Source: Phoebastria nigripes (lineage: Eukaryota; Chordata; Aves; Procellariiformes; Diomedeidae). From it: a DNA stretch of 64,000 nucleotides. The DNA lies in NCBI GenBank assembly GCA_035582835.1, contig JAYKAV010002530.1, forward strand, positions 373,742-437,741, in the 5' to 3' direction. Shown here one piece after another: positions 11,860 to 25,500 of this stretch. Made by a program: the position numbers and the translations under genes. Position 1 is the stretch's first letter, and each line of letters starts with the position of its first letter. The notes under the pieces are model-generated. The model searched no databases and was not told where the DNA came from. It saw only the letters and a program-made list of their open reading frames with translations.

Positions 11860-14800
11860 TTCAATTCTACACATAATTTCCTTCCTTTGTTTCTTTCACT
11901 TTCAGCTCTATGCCTTCTCTCCTTCTTCTTTTAGTACTTGGGATGACCTCTTGCTTGAGTTGTTTCCTTTCTTCTGATCATCTTTCAAACTTTCCTTACA
12001 TACTCTTTTGCAGGTGCTTCCAGTATGGGTTGCTCTCCAGCTGTTGTGACTAAAAATCAGTTAGCAATAAAATGACTCCCGTTTAAAGTCTAAATTAAAA
12101 GAAGATAACACAAAAATATAATGATAAATATTATTCCATTTTGTCAAATTGTTTTATTTGTTTGACTGTCGGTCTGGATTAGTCAAGATTCTGCTTACCT
12201 GCTGCTACATGTATTTCATGCAGTGCTTTGTAATGAATGTGCTGATAATACAGTGTGGTTTTGTGAAACTACAGATGAATAATTAGCTCTTTTTGAATAT
12301 GTAAGTCAACAAATGTGAACTCACTTTTGATTAACAAGTGGGTAATTTCTTAATAATAATATTCTAATAAGTATTTGTTTATTTCATGTTCATAACAGTT
12401 CATCTGTAGATAATTCACAAATACTTTCAAGCTCATGACTAACACTTGTTAAATTTTGATTAGTTTCAATTATCTCCATAGTTTTATTTCTGTATTGAAT
12501 GGTTATAAAACTAATCAATGCAATTGAAAATTTTGAACTGTGTATTGGAGGAGGTGGTAGGTGTAATTCAAATTCTTGATATTTTCCATGTGATTTTCAA
12601 TTTACTTCAGTATATATTCTAATATTTACTTTTTGATTTATTCATGATGGCTAGTTTCTTTTCTGATAATACTGATACAAAACACCCTCAAAAATGTGGT
12701 AGAATTTGGCCAATACCTCTAAAATACAAATATTTAAATAAAAAATTTAAATGAATATTTAAATAAAGATAAATAAACATCTAAAAATAACTATGACAAT
12801 TTGCAGAAAGCATTTATTCTCAAATGTAACTCCTTTCTGCTTTGGTTGATATCAAGCCACCCAGGATTCATATTTCAGTACAACACTACGCCTTTCCTCT
12901 GGCTCTTTTTTCCCATAACTGACAAAGGAAGCTCTTACGCCTATTCATAAGACCATTTCTAATCTGAACAGAACATTAAGATTTTAATTCAGTTTAAAAG
13001 CAGTGTTTAAAAGCAAAATTTCAATTATATTTAAGGATAAATTTTAACTTAAACAAATGTGTAAGTTCTGTTCTGAATATAATTGTCATATGTGCAGGCA
13101 CTTATATGCAGGGGTATGAGTATAATTAAGTTAAAAGGTTGCAAACATTGTACAACAGAACTATAATTACTGTTTGATAATTGATTCATGAATGTTATAG
13201 CCTTTCAGATACTATGATGAAAAGCATCTGTCTCAGCAACTGGCAGGAACTTCTGAAAATAATCTGTAGTTTTTATCTTTGGGTTTAACAAAAGTCACAT
13301 AGTAACCATCACCCTGTGAGATCTGAAGAACAAATCGAAGTATGACTTGCTGCCTCAGATTTGTCTCCTGGTTTTATTATAACTGACAGTACATTGTTAC
13401 TTTATTGCAGTTCCTACAGTCATGTTTCTTATTTTTTAAATACTCCATCCATCAAATTTACGTGAATGACATTGAGTTCCCATGGTATTGCCTGGACTGC
13501 TTTTAAGTTGTCTACTGTTTTAACACAGTTTGTAACTTCTTGCAAGTAATTTGATTTTAAGGATGTAATCAATGTTTGAAGACCTGCTGGAAAAGAAGCA
13601 CTTTGCAGCATTCACAAAATTCTAAGAAATTGCCAATGATTGGATTACATGTTTATAAACATAACAAAGAGAAATTAAGTAACATCTTACATTTTAATTA
13701 CGAGACAGTCTCCGAATTGAAATGTAACATTTATGTATTGTTTTCTCAATTTTGTTTTAACTGATACAGTGCGGCTCTCCTTTCTACTTGCTTTTGAGAG
13801 CGTAGAAATATTGCAGCCAAACTGGCTTTAGTTTCTTTACATGAAGAGCTGCAATGTCAGGCCTGAAAGCATGTTTAAACTTATGCTCTGACCTTATTCT
13901 TTCTGAGCTGTGTACCTATTTACCGTCAGTAATCTCCAGAAACTTTTATTTCCCCCTCACTGAATTGGAAGATTAAGTAACATGGCAAAGTTCATGAGGG
14001 AGATATGGAAAATGAAGTGAATCTTGCATGTATTAACCTGTAAATTTTGAGTGTTTCTTGTCAGGGCACCATTGATTTAAAATAGCTCACAGGTCTGTGA
14101 GTGACCAGGATTCAAAAATACCTGGCCTGTTTTTCTGTGATTTTTTTTTTTCCCCAGTAACAAACACAGACTGCCAGAAACAAAGTAGGATTTTCTTTTT
14201 TGCCTTCTTTTTCTCTCCAGAGCTTTAATGCTGCACTTTCGAAATACGGGAAATACAGGAATAATGTTCAAAAGAGAATTGTAAAGCATTTGGCTAAAAT
14301 GGGGAAAACATTAGCTAATGCCTACATTATTTGCAGTATTCCCTCAATAGCGTGCCAGCTTGAAATGGCTCTTACTGCGAGGCAGCAGCACTGTTCTGGG
14401 CTCGGAAAAGATTCTGCAGTCTTTCATGATGTTGATAAGTTCTGAAAATAGGGTGATTGAACTAAAAATAATGTCTTGCCTGGGCAGCACTTGGCATCGT
14501 TCAGTACATTTATTTTAGGAAGGAAAGAGAGGGGGAGGTTGTACTGGGAAAGAGTAAGTCTATCCAGTGGTGTTGCAGGAGGAAAAATCCTAAGCCCTTG
14601 TAATTTAGTTGTGAGATATAGCTCAACCGTTAAACCCCAGAGCAACACCACCTAACATCGTGACTGTCCCTGCAGCCGCAGCACTTTTTGCAATAATTTG
14701 AGTAATTTCTCACAAGCTCTATAACACACGTGGAAGCTTAAAGTGCTACTCAGTTCACTTCCTATGAGCAGCCTTCACTAACTGTTCCTTATGCTGCAGT

Positions 14801-15695
14801 TGTAAAACAAACAAACAAACAGAACATGTAAGGAGATAAGCTTGTGAATTGTTGGCACAACTCTTCCCTAATGACTTTGTATTGAACCAGTGCCTTAGAA
14901 AAAGAGTTTGAAGCTGTCACCTTCTCTTCTGGATGAAACATAAAACTGAGCCTTCCTGTAGTAATTACATTATCTATTGCTTGGCTTTTTAGCAGTAGAA
15001 ATATTGACCAAAACCTGAGCTCTTATGGTTAATTCTGTGTAGCTATATAACTTCTGAAATTTCTGTTTGAATAAAGCCAATGCTAACTTGAATTGTTTTG
15101 TATTGCTGTTGTGTTGGCTCTTAGACAGTTGCTGTGTTCTGAATTCCCAGAGGAATTTTGATTGAGTAGTTGTCCATGCCACTGCTGTATTGGCGTTCTA
15201 ATATTTTTAAGGTAAAGAATTAATTCTAAATGTAAGAGTAATGTTATATAAGATCCAGGTACACTAATCCATTTTCAAGATGAAAATTGAACCTGAAGCC
15301 GAGTCCTTAATTGACCTTCTGTTTCCCCAGCACTGCTGAAATTAGGCACAATTCAGTGGTTTTTTTCAGCAGAGAAAGCTCTGTTGTTACATCTTCTTCC
15401 TGTTTTGCTCATTATAAGCATTGTTTTAGTCCTCTCTACACTATTACTTTATGCTCCTCTAAGTTAATTTAAAGGGACTGACTAGCACTGAACACCGTAA
15501 ATCCAGACGACGTTTCAGGTTTTGTTGTGGGCTAATTGGTTGGCCTTGCATCAACTCAGTTGCTCTTTCTGTCATCCAGAAAACTTAATTTACTTTGCAT
15601 GGTGGTGCTATGGGTTGCCTTTGTGGCAAAAAAGAAAAAATATTGTGTGGTAGCAAAGCAACATGGTAGCCTCAGTTCTTAAGAATCTAAACANC
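11860..15695. other. AT-rich non-coding stretch, no supported gene
   Basis: No exon or RNA gene can be supported. The 81-residue open frame at 14200-14445 begins just after a CTCCAG that resembles a splice acceptor, but it has no recognisable domain and no partner exon nearby. The sequence is very AT-rich near 12700-13060. Confidence 0.55.
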
Positions 15696-15699
15696 AAAA

Positions 15700-16560
15700 A
15701 AGAAATTCCATTAAGAGCAGAAAGAAGTTGTAGCTACGTATAGAAGCAATGTCTATGGAAGGATAAAATTGGAAAGGCTGGGGCAAAATGTGAATTATAA
15801 CTACCAAAAGAGTTATAAGACTTTGTAAGGGAAGGCTTTAGAAAAATATTATATGTAAGAAAATATGAAAGAAATTGTATGATATTATTGGGGTAAGTGG
15901 GCATATAACAAATGTCTGAAGAGAAGATGAAGTGTTCAGTGACCTTGTTCTATTAATCTTCACCAAAAAAGTGAATTACAAGCCTATTTTAATAGTTAAT
16001 AACAAAGAAAATAAATACAGGCAAGAATAATGGAAGATGAAGTAACGCAGATGTATGTAAGTTTTATATTTATCGTATCCTGATATCTTGGAAGTAGTTA
16101 AATAACTAGGAACTGTTAATGTTGGAGAACTTGCAGGGCAGAGGGCTCAAAAAGGGTCATCATTGCACCTAGCTGGGGCTTATAGCGGACTGTAAAGTAA
16201 ATGCATTTGATACATTGTACTGCTGCTGAAGAGGCAAGTGAAAAATAAAAAAAGAACAAATATAACAGAAATGTATGACATAGTAATGTTTCCACTCTAC
16301 TTAACAGTGGATGGGGCATTTTGTTTATGTCTGGGTACTGGAGAAGTTTTGACAAATATGGAAGTTCTGAGAGCAGAAAAAAAATGAAGGTGAAATCCCT
16401 GAAGGATTGTAGTGTTGGTTGAGGGATTGGTTAAACTGAGGGCTGTGATCAGTGGTTTTCATGCGCACTGTAGGTGAGACAAGAAGTTACTGTTTTTATT
16501 TGCTGCTTAAAGACATTGGGAAAATGATATTAAGAATAACAGAACAATGGAAAAATAATG
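15700..16560 (+). mobile_element. Degraded CR1-type LINE, endonuclease-RT linker into RT
   Basis: Ancient plus-strand remnant of a CR1-like non-LTR retrotransposon ORF2. Recognisable pieces, in the expected order, are the linker section (AAATGTGAATTATAACTACC near 15788, GGCTTTAGAAAAATAT near 15833, the GAAGTGTTCAGTGACCT and TCTTCACC section near 15930-15962) and the RT phrase GGTGAAATCCCTGA (about 16390-16403), which encodes Gly-Glu-Ile-Pro in CR1 proteins. Many stops and indels break every frame, so it is non-functional. The assignment is from memory of CR1 coding sequence; the part after 16050 is less sure than the first 330 bases. Confidence 0.5.
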
Positions 16561-16564
16561 ACAC

Positions 16565-19500
16565 GGATGCTTTTTGCTAATAGTTTCTAGGAGTAACTAG
16601 AGGGCAAGCGGGCAGAAGGCTGTCTGAAGATCCTTGATTCTATTTCAGAAAATTAGCGCGTGTGCTAGATGATTAGTTGAATTCTCCTGAAATCCTGTAT
16701 TTCTAGGATATTAATAAAGAAAAGTAAGTGGCATTACTCTGGGGGTATGGATATNGGATAAATCTTACATATTTTGCTAAGTCTCTAAACTTGCCACGTA
16801 TAATCGTTATCATTCTCTTAGCTACAATTTTTCAAGTGGAAGTCCCTCGGTGGTGTAGACATCACTAATTATAACAGCCTTTACTGATGGTTTTGTNAAA
16901 TATATTAGTACAATAACAGCACAAAAATTTAATAATGACAGCAATAATGCGTCATACTGATTAAACGTGTTGTAATCTTTAGATTATCTCACCTTCATTT
17001 ACACTCTTCTCTTACTACTTTTTCTACTATTGTTATTATGAATGCCACTGTTAAACCTTTAACTCATAGTACCAAACTTGCAGAAATGTTTATTAAAGCT
17101 TAAAATGTTTTTATATAAGAAGATCATCAGTTCCAGCTCTTTATGTTTAGTAGTGATAGTTTTGGTTGCTATTTGAGAATGAGCTATGAGACAAAGTATT
17201 TTGAAGGACTTGATCTTTCTACTGCAGATTTGTTTCCTAAAACCATTATACTCTTCCTCTTCCCAGAGCTGTATTCTATGATGCTCCATACTGATGACTT
17301 CGTAAATGTCAGTAAATGGATTTTTTTTTTTTTTTAAATTTTACATTTCTCTGGTTTCATTTCGTTTTTTTCTCTCTCAAATTTGTAATATTTTTATTCT
17401 AGTGATCTTTGCTTCCATATACTGTATATGCTTCCATACAGTGTATATTCACAATATGTAGATGATAGCAGCTGCTAGATATTTCTGTGTAGTCATCTGC
17501 AGGCCCTAACCACACCTGTACTCTTAGGTGGCAGTCTTAGTACTATGTGGCCACATACATGTCTGTGAAACAAAGCTTAACTATATCATCCAAGGCTGAG
17601 AGGCTGCATCAAACTGCTGCCTTCTTAGACAGGAATAAGTTATCTTTTACCTGAGCTTGTGGAGACTGTCTATGACAGTCAGGGGATGTGAGCTGCATAT
17701 GAATGAATCTTTGGAATTTTTTTTATAGGAGACATAGTTTGGTGAGGGAAAGGCTACAGTTATCTAGCTTAGAAATTTAAAGATTATTTTACTGTGTTTC
17801 ATACGATGCTTTTCTCTACGCCCTGTGAACCCATATATGACTTTTGAACAACTGGAAATCATCAAACCAGGCAAGGGGTTATTGAGAATATCCTAAACAG
17901 AAGAATTAAGCAGTATTTCTATCTTTTTTTTCTTTTTTTCTTTTCTTTTTTTTTTTTTGCCTCATATACTAAGAAGTTTTACCTGCTGTCTCACCACCTG
18001 GCTTTTTTCCACCCATTTAAAGGAATGCATATTTCTATAGGACTAAGGTAGTGAAGAAAAGGCAATTTGCTTTAGCAGATTCTGGAAGTAGAGTCTTCAT
18101 TCCCATGGTTTGAAGATCTAGACTTCTATCAAGACTGCACCTTTTAGGCAAGCACTCTGGCTGCTTTCTGCCAACACAGACTAGCCAGCCTTAGTTACTT
18201 TTCACATATGAGATATATTAAAGAGTTCCACTATAGCACATTGGCTTTATAATTTGCTTCTCAAATATATGCCTTTGCTTCCAAATTTTTGCTTTGTCAT
18301 CACACTGATTTCTAGTCCTCAGTGCACAACTGTCAAGGAACTGAGCACAAATTAGACCCTTTTAATTGGCTAAGTAGTAAGAGTCACTGAGCACCTTCTG
18401 AGGGGAGCAAATGGTTCTCTAGGTATCTGGCAGGACTGAACTATCAATGACAAATAATTCGCATACGCTGTTATCAGCCTGTAGATGTAAATCTGTATTT
18501 TGTACCTTTTTAAGCTTCTAACATTTGTTCTCATTTGCTTAACTCCAAAATTTTTGAAGGGTGAGATTTGTTAAAAGTCCAGATTACTGATGTGTGCCTG
18601 AAAATTACCAGAACAAGGTGATTCTTTTGAGAGGTTTCTAATCATGTAAGTTGTACTGTTGCATTTCTATATCTGTATTTCTAACATTGTAAGCCCAGCT
18701 AAACTTGGCCGTGTGTGCTTACAGCCAGTCTGCATTTCTTTATGGCTAGATAAATGCAATATGTCAGAATCACTGTTCCATGAAGGGCTGACAAAACTGG
18801 AGAGCTATATCATGCTACCTGCACTTATTCCATGAGCACCTGAGTGCCATCACTAGTTTCTTTGTAAGTATTTGATGAGGCTTTAGATACTATGTGGAGT
18901 TATTAGACAACCTAACAGATTCTCTCACTGCAGCTCACCCTCAGTAGTATTTTCTCTCGGTCTTGACAGGTTTAAAATTACTACAAGCTTCTAAGTAATT
19001 TTTTCTCAGTATTTAGCATTCTCATCTGTAGGATGGCTGAGGACTGGTTCACAGGGGGTCACAAAGAATAAGTAAAAAACCCAAGCCTATCATCACCAGG
19101 TTTAAACTCATAATTCGGGAATCTGCAAGAATACAGTCACTTATCAAAAATGTTTGAAATTCCCTGTTGACAGCAAGGAACATTCCACAACACTGACTGG
19201 AAATCTTACCATGTTTTGATATTTTAGGATAAGCAAGAAGGAAAACTTACTAGCCACACTAACTAGAAGTTATTTGTTTACAGGTACAAGAGGCAAAAAA
19301 TTTAAAAATCAGTCTCATTTCCTGCTAGAGGAAATGTTAAGCTCTCTTAAGCTTTTGTCAGAGCAGTAGGAATGAACTGGATCTCATAAATCGTAATATA
19401 TCTACCTATAGATAGTCTTCATTTTCTTGGGAGTCTACTCCGCTGTTAATTGGTTTTACTGTAAGAGTCTATTATTCAGCCTACCTGTTTCTTTTCTTCA

Positions 19501-22500
19501 TGTATTCTCATTAATAGATATTGAAAATGGATAAAGAGAGGTACTCTGGGATATAATCTACAGGATTTCCTTCAAATCCTTCTACCATTAATATTCAAGG
19601 AAAATGTGATATTTTTTCCGTAAGAAATTTTTTTTTTGTTTGCCGAGATTCCATTTTCTTTTAGAGTACTTGTGAAAGGTCTTTTTGGTAGAAACTGGGA
19701 ATGCATGCTTCCTGAAAAGCAAAAACTTTGTTCCTGGCAGAACAAAATAAAAGAAACTCCCTGCAGCTCAAGTAACTTTTTACCTATATATGAAATATAT
19801 TCTTGACTTTCATGAAATTTTAATAGCATGTTCACACTCACAAATAAAGATTTAATTATGCAGGTTTTTTAATGAAATTGTAGCATGTTCCTGTAAATTT
19901 CCCAGCTGAGATTTTACGTTTTCATATATTACCACAGCGCGACTACTGAAAGAAACTGCCAATCATTTAACCTTATGTTTTGTTTGGTTTTTTTTTTGTC
20001 TTTCCAGAAATGAATTTCTTTATTGCGAGAGATCATGATTATTTATTGATGCAGAAAGCAAATGGGCTGATGTTCTACTGGGTGTTCTGAACAACATGTA
20101 AGTGTAATACATTTACTGTAACACTCATTACATATTCGATTTAGCTAGTGATTATGATTTGATTTTAACAAAGAAACCATTGGTTAGAGATGTTTCTTAA
20201 TTTATTTTTATCGCAGCAGCAGATAAGATACTATGACAGATTATGTCTGAGGTCATACCTTTCTGAAGGTATTTTTGTCCCCTTGTTTTACTCTGCACAT
20301 TAATCTCCATCAGACTCTGCTCCACATTCATAACCTTCGCTCAGGAAAATCCGTAGCAACACAAGTCAAGATTAATGGTAATTGATAAGCAAAGCTCTAA
20401 AAAAAATTATACAGGGCCTACCTGGTCAGCAAAATGACCTGACACTAGATAAACTTCTTTATTTGTTAGCCTCCCCCAAAATAGCAGTATCATGACCTTT
20501 TATAGTAGGAACTGCAAAAACAAGACTACACAACGGCTGACAGAAATGTAAACTCTGATTAAAATCTTCAGTTTTGAGGACACTAAGTAATATTAATGAC
20601 CTTCTCAGACTTAATGCACTAGTACACAAGGGAAGGCGAAAAAGGCCATTTATTTTTTCTCACAGTAATATGTACTGAGCATTGTTGCTGTTCAGTAACA
20701 ATATTGTTTCTGATATCGCTAGTGGGACAACAATCTTAAATTTTCTTCTGTTTATGTTTGATTTCATTGCCTTAAGCATTTCTTGCCTGATAAAGGTCCA
20801 GTTTTTGAGATTGATGTTGGATCTCTGAGTATTCATTTGACTTTTGAAAGGCTAATTGATTCAACTTTGTTCATGATCTTGTTTCAGTCTTTTCTGCACA
20901 CAAACATTTGTAGGGACAATTTTATTGGCTCCAGTATTTGGGGATTGAATACCTGTCATTCAAATAGTCATGCACTCACACAGAAGGAGGATTCTGAGCG
21001 TCCTATTATTCAGTTTTTTCAGCATGATTCCTGTCACTGTTGTTAGAAAAGCTCCAGTCCAAGAGCAGAAATGATATCAGCTGGCAGAGGTGCTGTGTCA
21101 TAGTGACTAGTGAGAGCCCAAATGTGAGGTTTGCCACACAGCCAGTCAGCTCGTCTTTGTTCATGTGAACTTTCCTAACAACTCTAAATAATAAATTACT
21201 TAGTAAAAGATGGTCTTTTTGCGAATAACTTATCAATTGAAGGAAAGAGTGGTTTGAATCTGTCTGTTCAACTGTAGAGCAGGGCAGGGGTTCCCAAACT
21301 GGGATCTAAAAGCTATGCAATGGGAACTGCAGCATGTCTGTGTTCTCTGCTGAAAGACTGACAACAAGAAGATGCAAAAGTGGTCTGCTGGTCAAAAAAT
21401 TGGAGGTGTGGTGTCAAAATTCTTGTTTTAGCTAGTAAGTTGACACAGGTGTTTGTAGCTTCATGCAGAATTAGACTGGGGGAAAAATAAAATCACCAGG
21501 CATCCCTTACCAATGTCTATATATTTTTTTGTTGTTGTTCATAAATACTTTCAGTGTCATGGTCACATGATTTAAGATAAAATTTTTCATTGTTGGGGAA
21601 AGAAAATAGATTTTTTGTCACTGCATTGTGAAGATGAATTCTTTCACTTGATGCACTTATTAGATTTTGTGATAGAAGAGATCAGTTTGAAATAAAAATT
21701 AAATGGATTAGTACCATCTTATTGTCCAGACTAGAAGTTAGATTGCAGTTGGCCTAATATGACTGTGTAGCTGTTGGCTGTAGCTGAGCAGGAAGCTTCA
21801 GCTTTCTGTATATGACATCCCATCATTTACATTTCCTGCTATTACAGCCCTTGTAGTTTTATCATGCCCAGTTCTTCTCCCTTCTTTCTGGAAGGTACTG
21901 ACTCCTAGTCCCTGTTTCCATAAAAGGGTAGCAAAAGATGCCCTGCACACAGTACTAGTATAGTTATACGTGCCTCAGTATAGCACTTAACAAGATAACT
22001 AAACACACGTGCAGCGAGTGTTTGATTTTCAGCACATTCAGCAATCAAAGGTATTCTGGCAGCAATAGGATGATGCTGCCACTGATGAGAACTGATCTAC
22101 ATTCTTCAAGAAAATTTTTTCACATCAGAAAATGCAAATTGGCGGAAACTAAAATATGTGTCCTCAGTCTTTCATCACAACAGCCCACCTGATAACTTTT
22201 AGTAATACTAGTGCTTGTGCAATATGTGAGAAGCCAATTAAATGCAGTTCTATAATGAAAGCTGTCTGCCACAAAGCCTGGAGGATAGAAATTAGGCTGT
22301 GCTCCTAGCTGTGCTTTTTTGGTGTTAGGCTCTCCCGGTATGAAGAGATATCAAGCCCTAGTAGTCCCTGTTCAAACTGATGGTTCCCTATTACCGACTC
22401 CCTGCAGTCTAATGTGAGTGTTTGGCAGCCCTGGAAACCCAGGTCTAAGGGGGACTGGTGGGCCCTGGAGTAGCTCTGCAACAGGGACCCTGAAGGCCTG

Positions 22501-25500
22501 GGAGGTGGGGTTGGAGCTGGAGCTCTCAGTGCTTTGAGAAGGCTGGTCCCACCCAGGGAGCTTCATTTCTGGGGGTAAATTAATCCCAACCCTCTGGATC
22601 AGCATACAGGATTTTTGAGTACTGACACTGCACTGAGGGTCCATGAACCTGGGGCAGCTCCTGATATTTTCCTTTTGTTTCCTTACTGTCTTTAATGTCT
22701 TTCATTTTCTAGACTTCTTCCTGATTCAGAGAATTCAGTGTTTTTACAAAATATCATTATTTCATGGAATAGAAATTCTGTGTTAGGAGTTTTATGGCTG
22801 TGTAATTTTGGGGAAAAAAAATTAATCATCTGAGTAGTGCTGATAATAATCCAGGTATATATTATTTTTAAAGGGGTTTTATGTGGATAGTATTCTTCAG
22901 CTGAAAACACTGTTCGGGAATGATTAATTTATTTCTTTCTCTTTTTAGAGAATTGACTGCTAACTGGAAGTATTTTATACTGCATAGTTACTTAAGGCAC
23001 TGTTATTTTCAATTCAACAGAAAATGGTTCTAACTAAGCAGAGAAATGAGTGACAATATGTTAGGGGACTGTGTATCACAAAATACACAGCTTCAGCTTG
23101 CATGCAAAAATATCATTTAGCTGTGATAATAGAAATTAGATTTCAATCAGTATGCTCTTTGTTATTAATCCATTTTTCTCCTTTCATCCGAAGAGGTCCT
23201 AATAACATGTTACACAAATCATACTCTTTAAAAACTGATTTGAAATAAAAGTGCTTTTGAATCCTTGCAATTTCAGGCATGCATTTTGTAATGATAATAA
23301 TAATAATATGTTCCCTTGCTGCTAATGTATCGATGCGTACTTGTAAGTGCGCACAATGTTGTACTTCTATTTTTGGTCCAAGTTTATTGTTACGAATGAA
23401 ATTATTCTTCCTATTTAAGCAAATTTGTGAGGGGCCTGTGGGAGGTACAGTAAGAACATTGAATTTGAAGACCTAATAAAGATTTTAAATTATAAGAGCT
23501 GATTATTAATATGTAGCGTTGAAATACTAAGGTAAACTTTTTCCTTTGGGGCAAAAGGGGTGGTGTCTTAAGTAATTTTAACTCTTCGATGTTTCATCAG
23601 TTTCAATTACTGTCTGAAGCTGAGGAATTTGTAGTGTGTGTACCCAGGCAAACACTTCTGTGTGCATTCTGCATAGCAGAACTTCTGTATAGGCTAGTAC
23701 TATTAGAGTCTCAACTGAATAACTTTATGAAGCTTCTTTCTAGTAGCCACTTTTTGTGATACACAGAAAGACACTGATCTTATACATGAGGGCTTTTGGT
23801 AGGCTACTGTGATTATCTTTTTGGTCTCTATGGCCAGCTTAAAGAACAAAAGACTTTATTGTCAATGATGTTGAGAAACTACTGCTAATTTGGTAGCATT
23901 TCTTAGTTTCTTCTGCTGCTTTCAGTCTGGCTGTGACAATTTTTAGCTACCTAATCTCCCCTTTTAATGTCACCCTTTCAGAGGGTAGGAAAGAGAAAAC
24001 AACCCTATTGCTTTTGTATTAGTTTATTTTGTTGAATTATAGTCAGAGGTCCATTACTTTGTAGTCTGGAAACTTCAGCACTGTTCTTGTTTCTTAAAGG
24101 AGCGCAGGCTGGGTTCAGTGGCAACGGCTCCTCCATATTTAGTGTCTACAAAGAATGGCCCTAACATGCTCATGATCTAACACACAAGATGCTTGTGCAT
24201 GATGTGTGTTGACAAAGCATTAGTACAATGTTATGCAGGCTTCCCGAGACCAATATAAAGCATGCATGGTTTCTGGCAGCCCTTTTTATACAGTGATCAA
24301 AACTTATCAGACTACACTTGCATCCTTTTCTGGACATGTGCATTCCATCCCTATCACAAACCATTATGTCACCTTATGTTCAATAAATGTCTGCTTTATG
24401 TCCTTTTCTCTCTGTTATTTTGGAGATTTTTTTTTGTTATTTTGATACTGTTTATCTTGCATCACATTTTTGTGTAGACACTTCATCTATTGCTCACAGC
24501 TTCTGTGGGGCCTACTTTGATTAATGCTTTTATCAACTGTATCTGTATAATACTAAACTCTAATCAATTCTCCAGCAAAACCTACAACCACTAAAATGTC
24601 ACTCAAGATGATGAAATAGAAATGTTCATAGAATACTGGCCAAATCTATTGCTGTCAGTGGATTCTAGGAAGTTCATAAAAATGTCGAAAAGAATAGCAT
24701 CATATTTTGAGATTGAAGACGGGCCTCAGATTTGGTTTTTTTCTCATTGAAAATAATCAAGGCAACATTCTTGATTTTCATCACGAAAGAAATTATACAG
24801 ATTGCAATCATTTACATGGTGATGATCTCTGTGGAGTATTGAGAGAGAAAACATTCATTTTTCAAGAAGAGCTACAATTTCGTTTTCAAGAACGTTCCTA
24901 AAGGAAGCTGTATGAAGAAGGGGAGCTTTTCCACCTGGTCAGCACTATTAATAGCTTGGTTTTGTCTCATTACTGTAACTGCTTACCTTGGGCTCCTCAG
25001 CAGAGGTCTTTGCTGTCCGCTGACCCTGTAGTCTTTTCTGATAAAAATTTATTCATGTATTTTGTGATTTCAAACAAAAACTTTTATATTTCATGAAAAG
25101 ATAGCCTGGCTTCTTCCCACATGTTTATAGTGTGTTACGTAAAACACTTTTAATTTCTTTTTCCTTCCCCAAAACTACAAATGTTTCTCTCCATTTGGCT
25201 TATTATCGTGCATTACCAAGGAGGGCGCCAAATGACCAGCTTCACTTTCTTTTGCAGTCACAGGAGTAGTTTGCTTCTGAGCTTGGTCAGGACTCACTGA
25301 AGAGAACATGAGATTTATGTAGTTAGTTGCAAACATCCTATTGAAGAAACCTTCATCTCTTCCTTGATTCATTGCATAAGAGTTTACCAGTTAGGCCCTG
25401 GAGACAGCCATTGTGGGGTAATTATTATGATGTGAAAGAATCAACGAGACTAATAATTTCCAAGGCATTTAGGGTTAGATTCAGCTTAGTTAATTTAGGT

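Noticed and set aside
14200..14445. Open frame after a splice-acceptor-like CTCCAG, considered as an exon
   Set aside because: The translation resembles no known protein and ends at a stop with no donor. A pyrimidine tract plus AG is frequent in this DNA.
18300..18420. Segment with CTGAGCACAAATTAGACCC and GAGCACCTTCTGAGG, reminiscent of an old amniote repeat
   Set aside because: It cannot be assigned to a named family from memory. Similar weak strings occur near 25470 and 50550, but without a shared extended alignment.
21285..21300. CAGGGGTTCCCAAACT, similar to a hAT transposon terminal inverted repeat
   Set aside because: I found no matching inverted end within reach and no 8-bp duplication, so a single short string is not enough.
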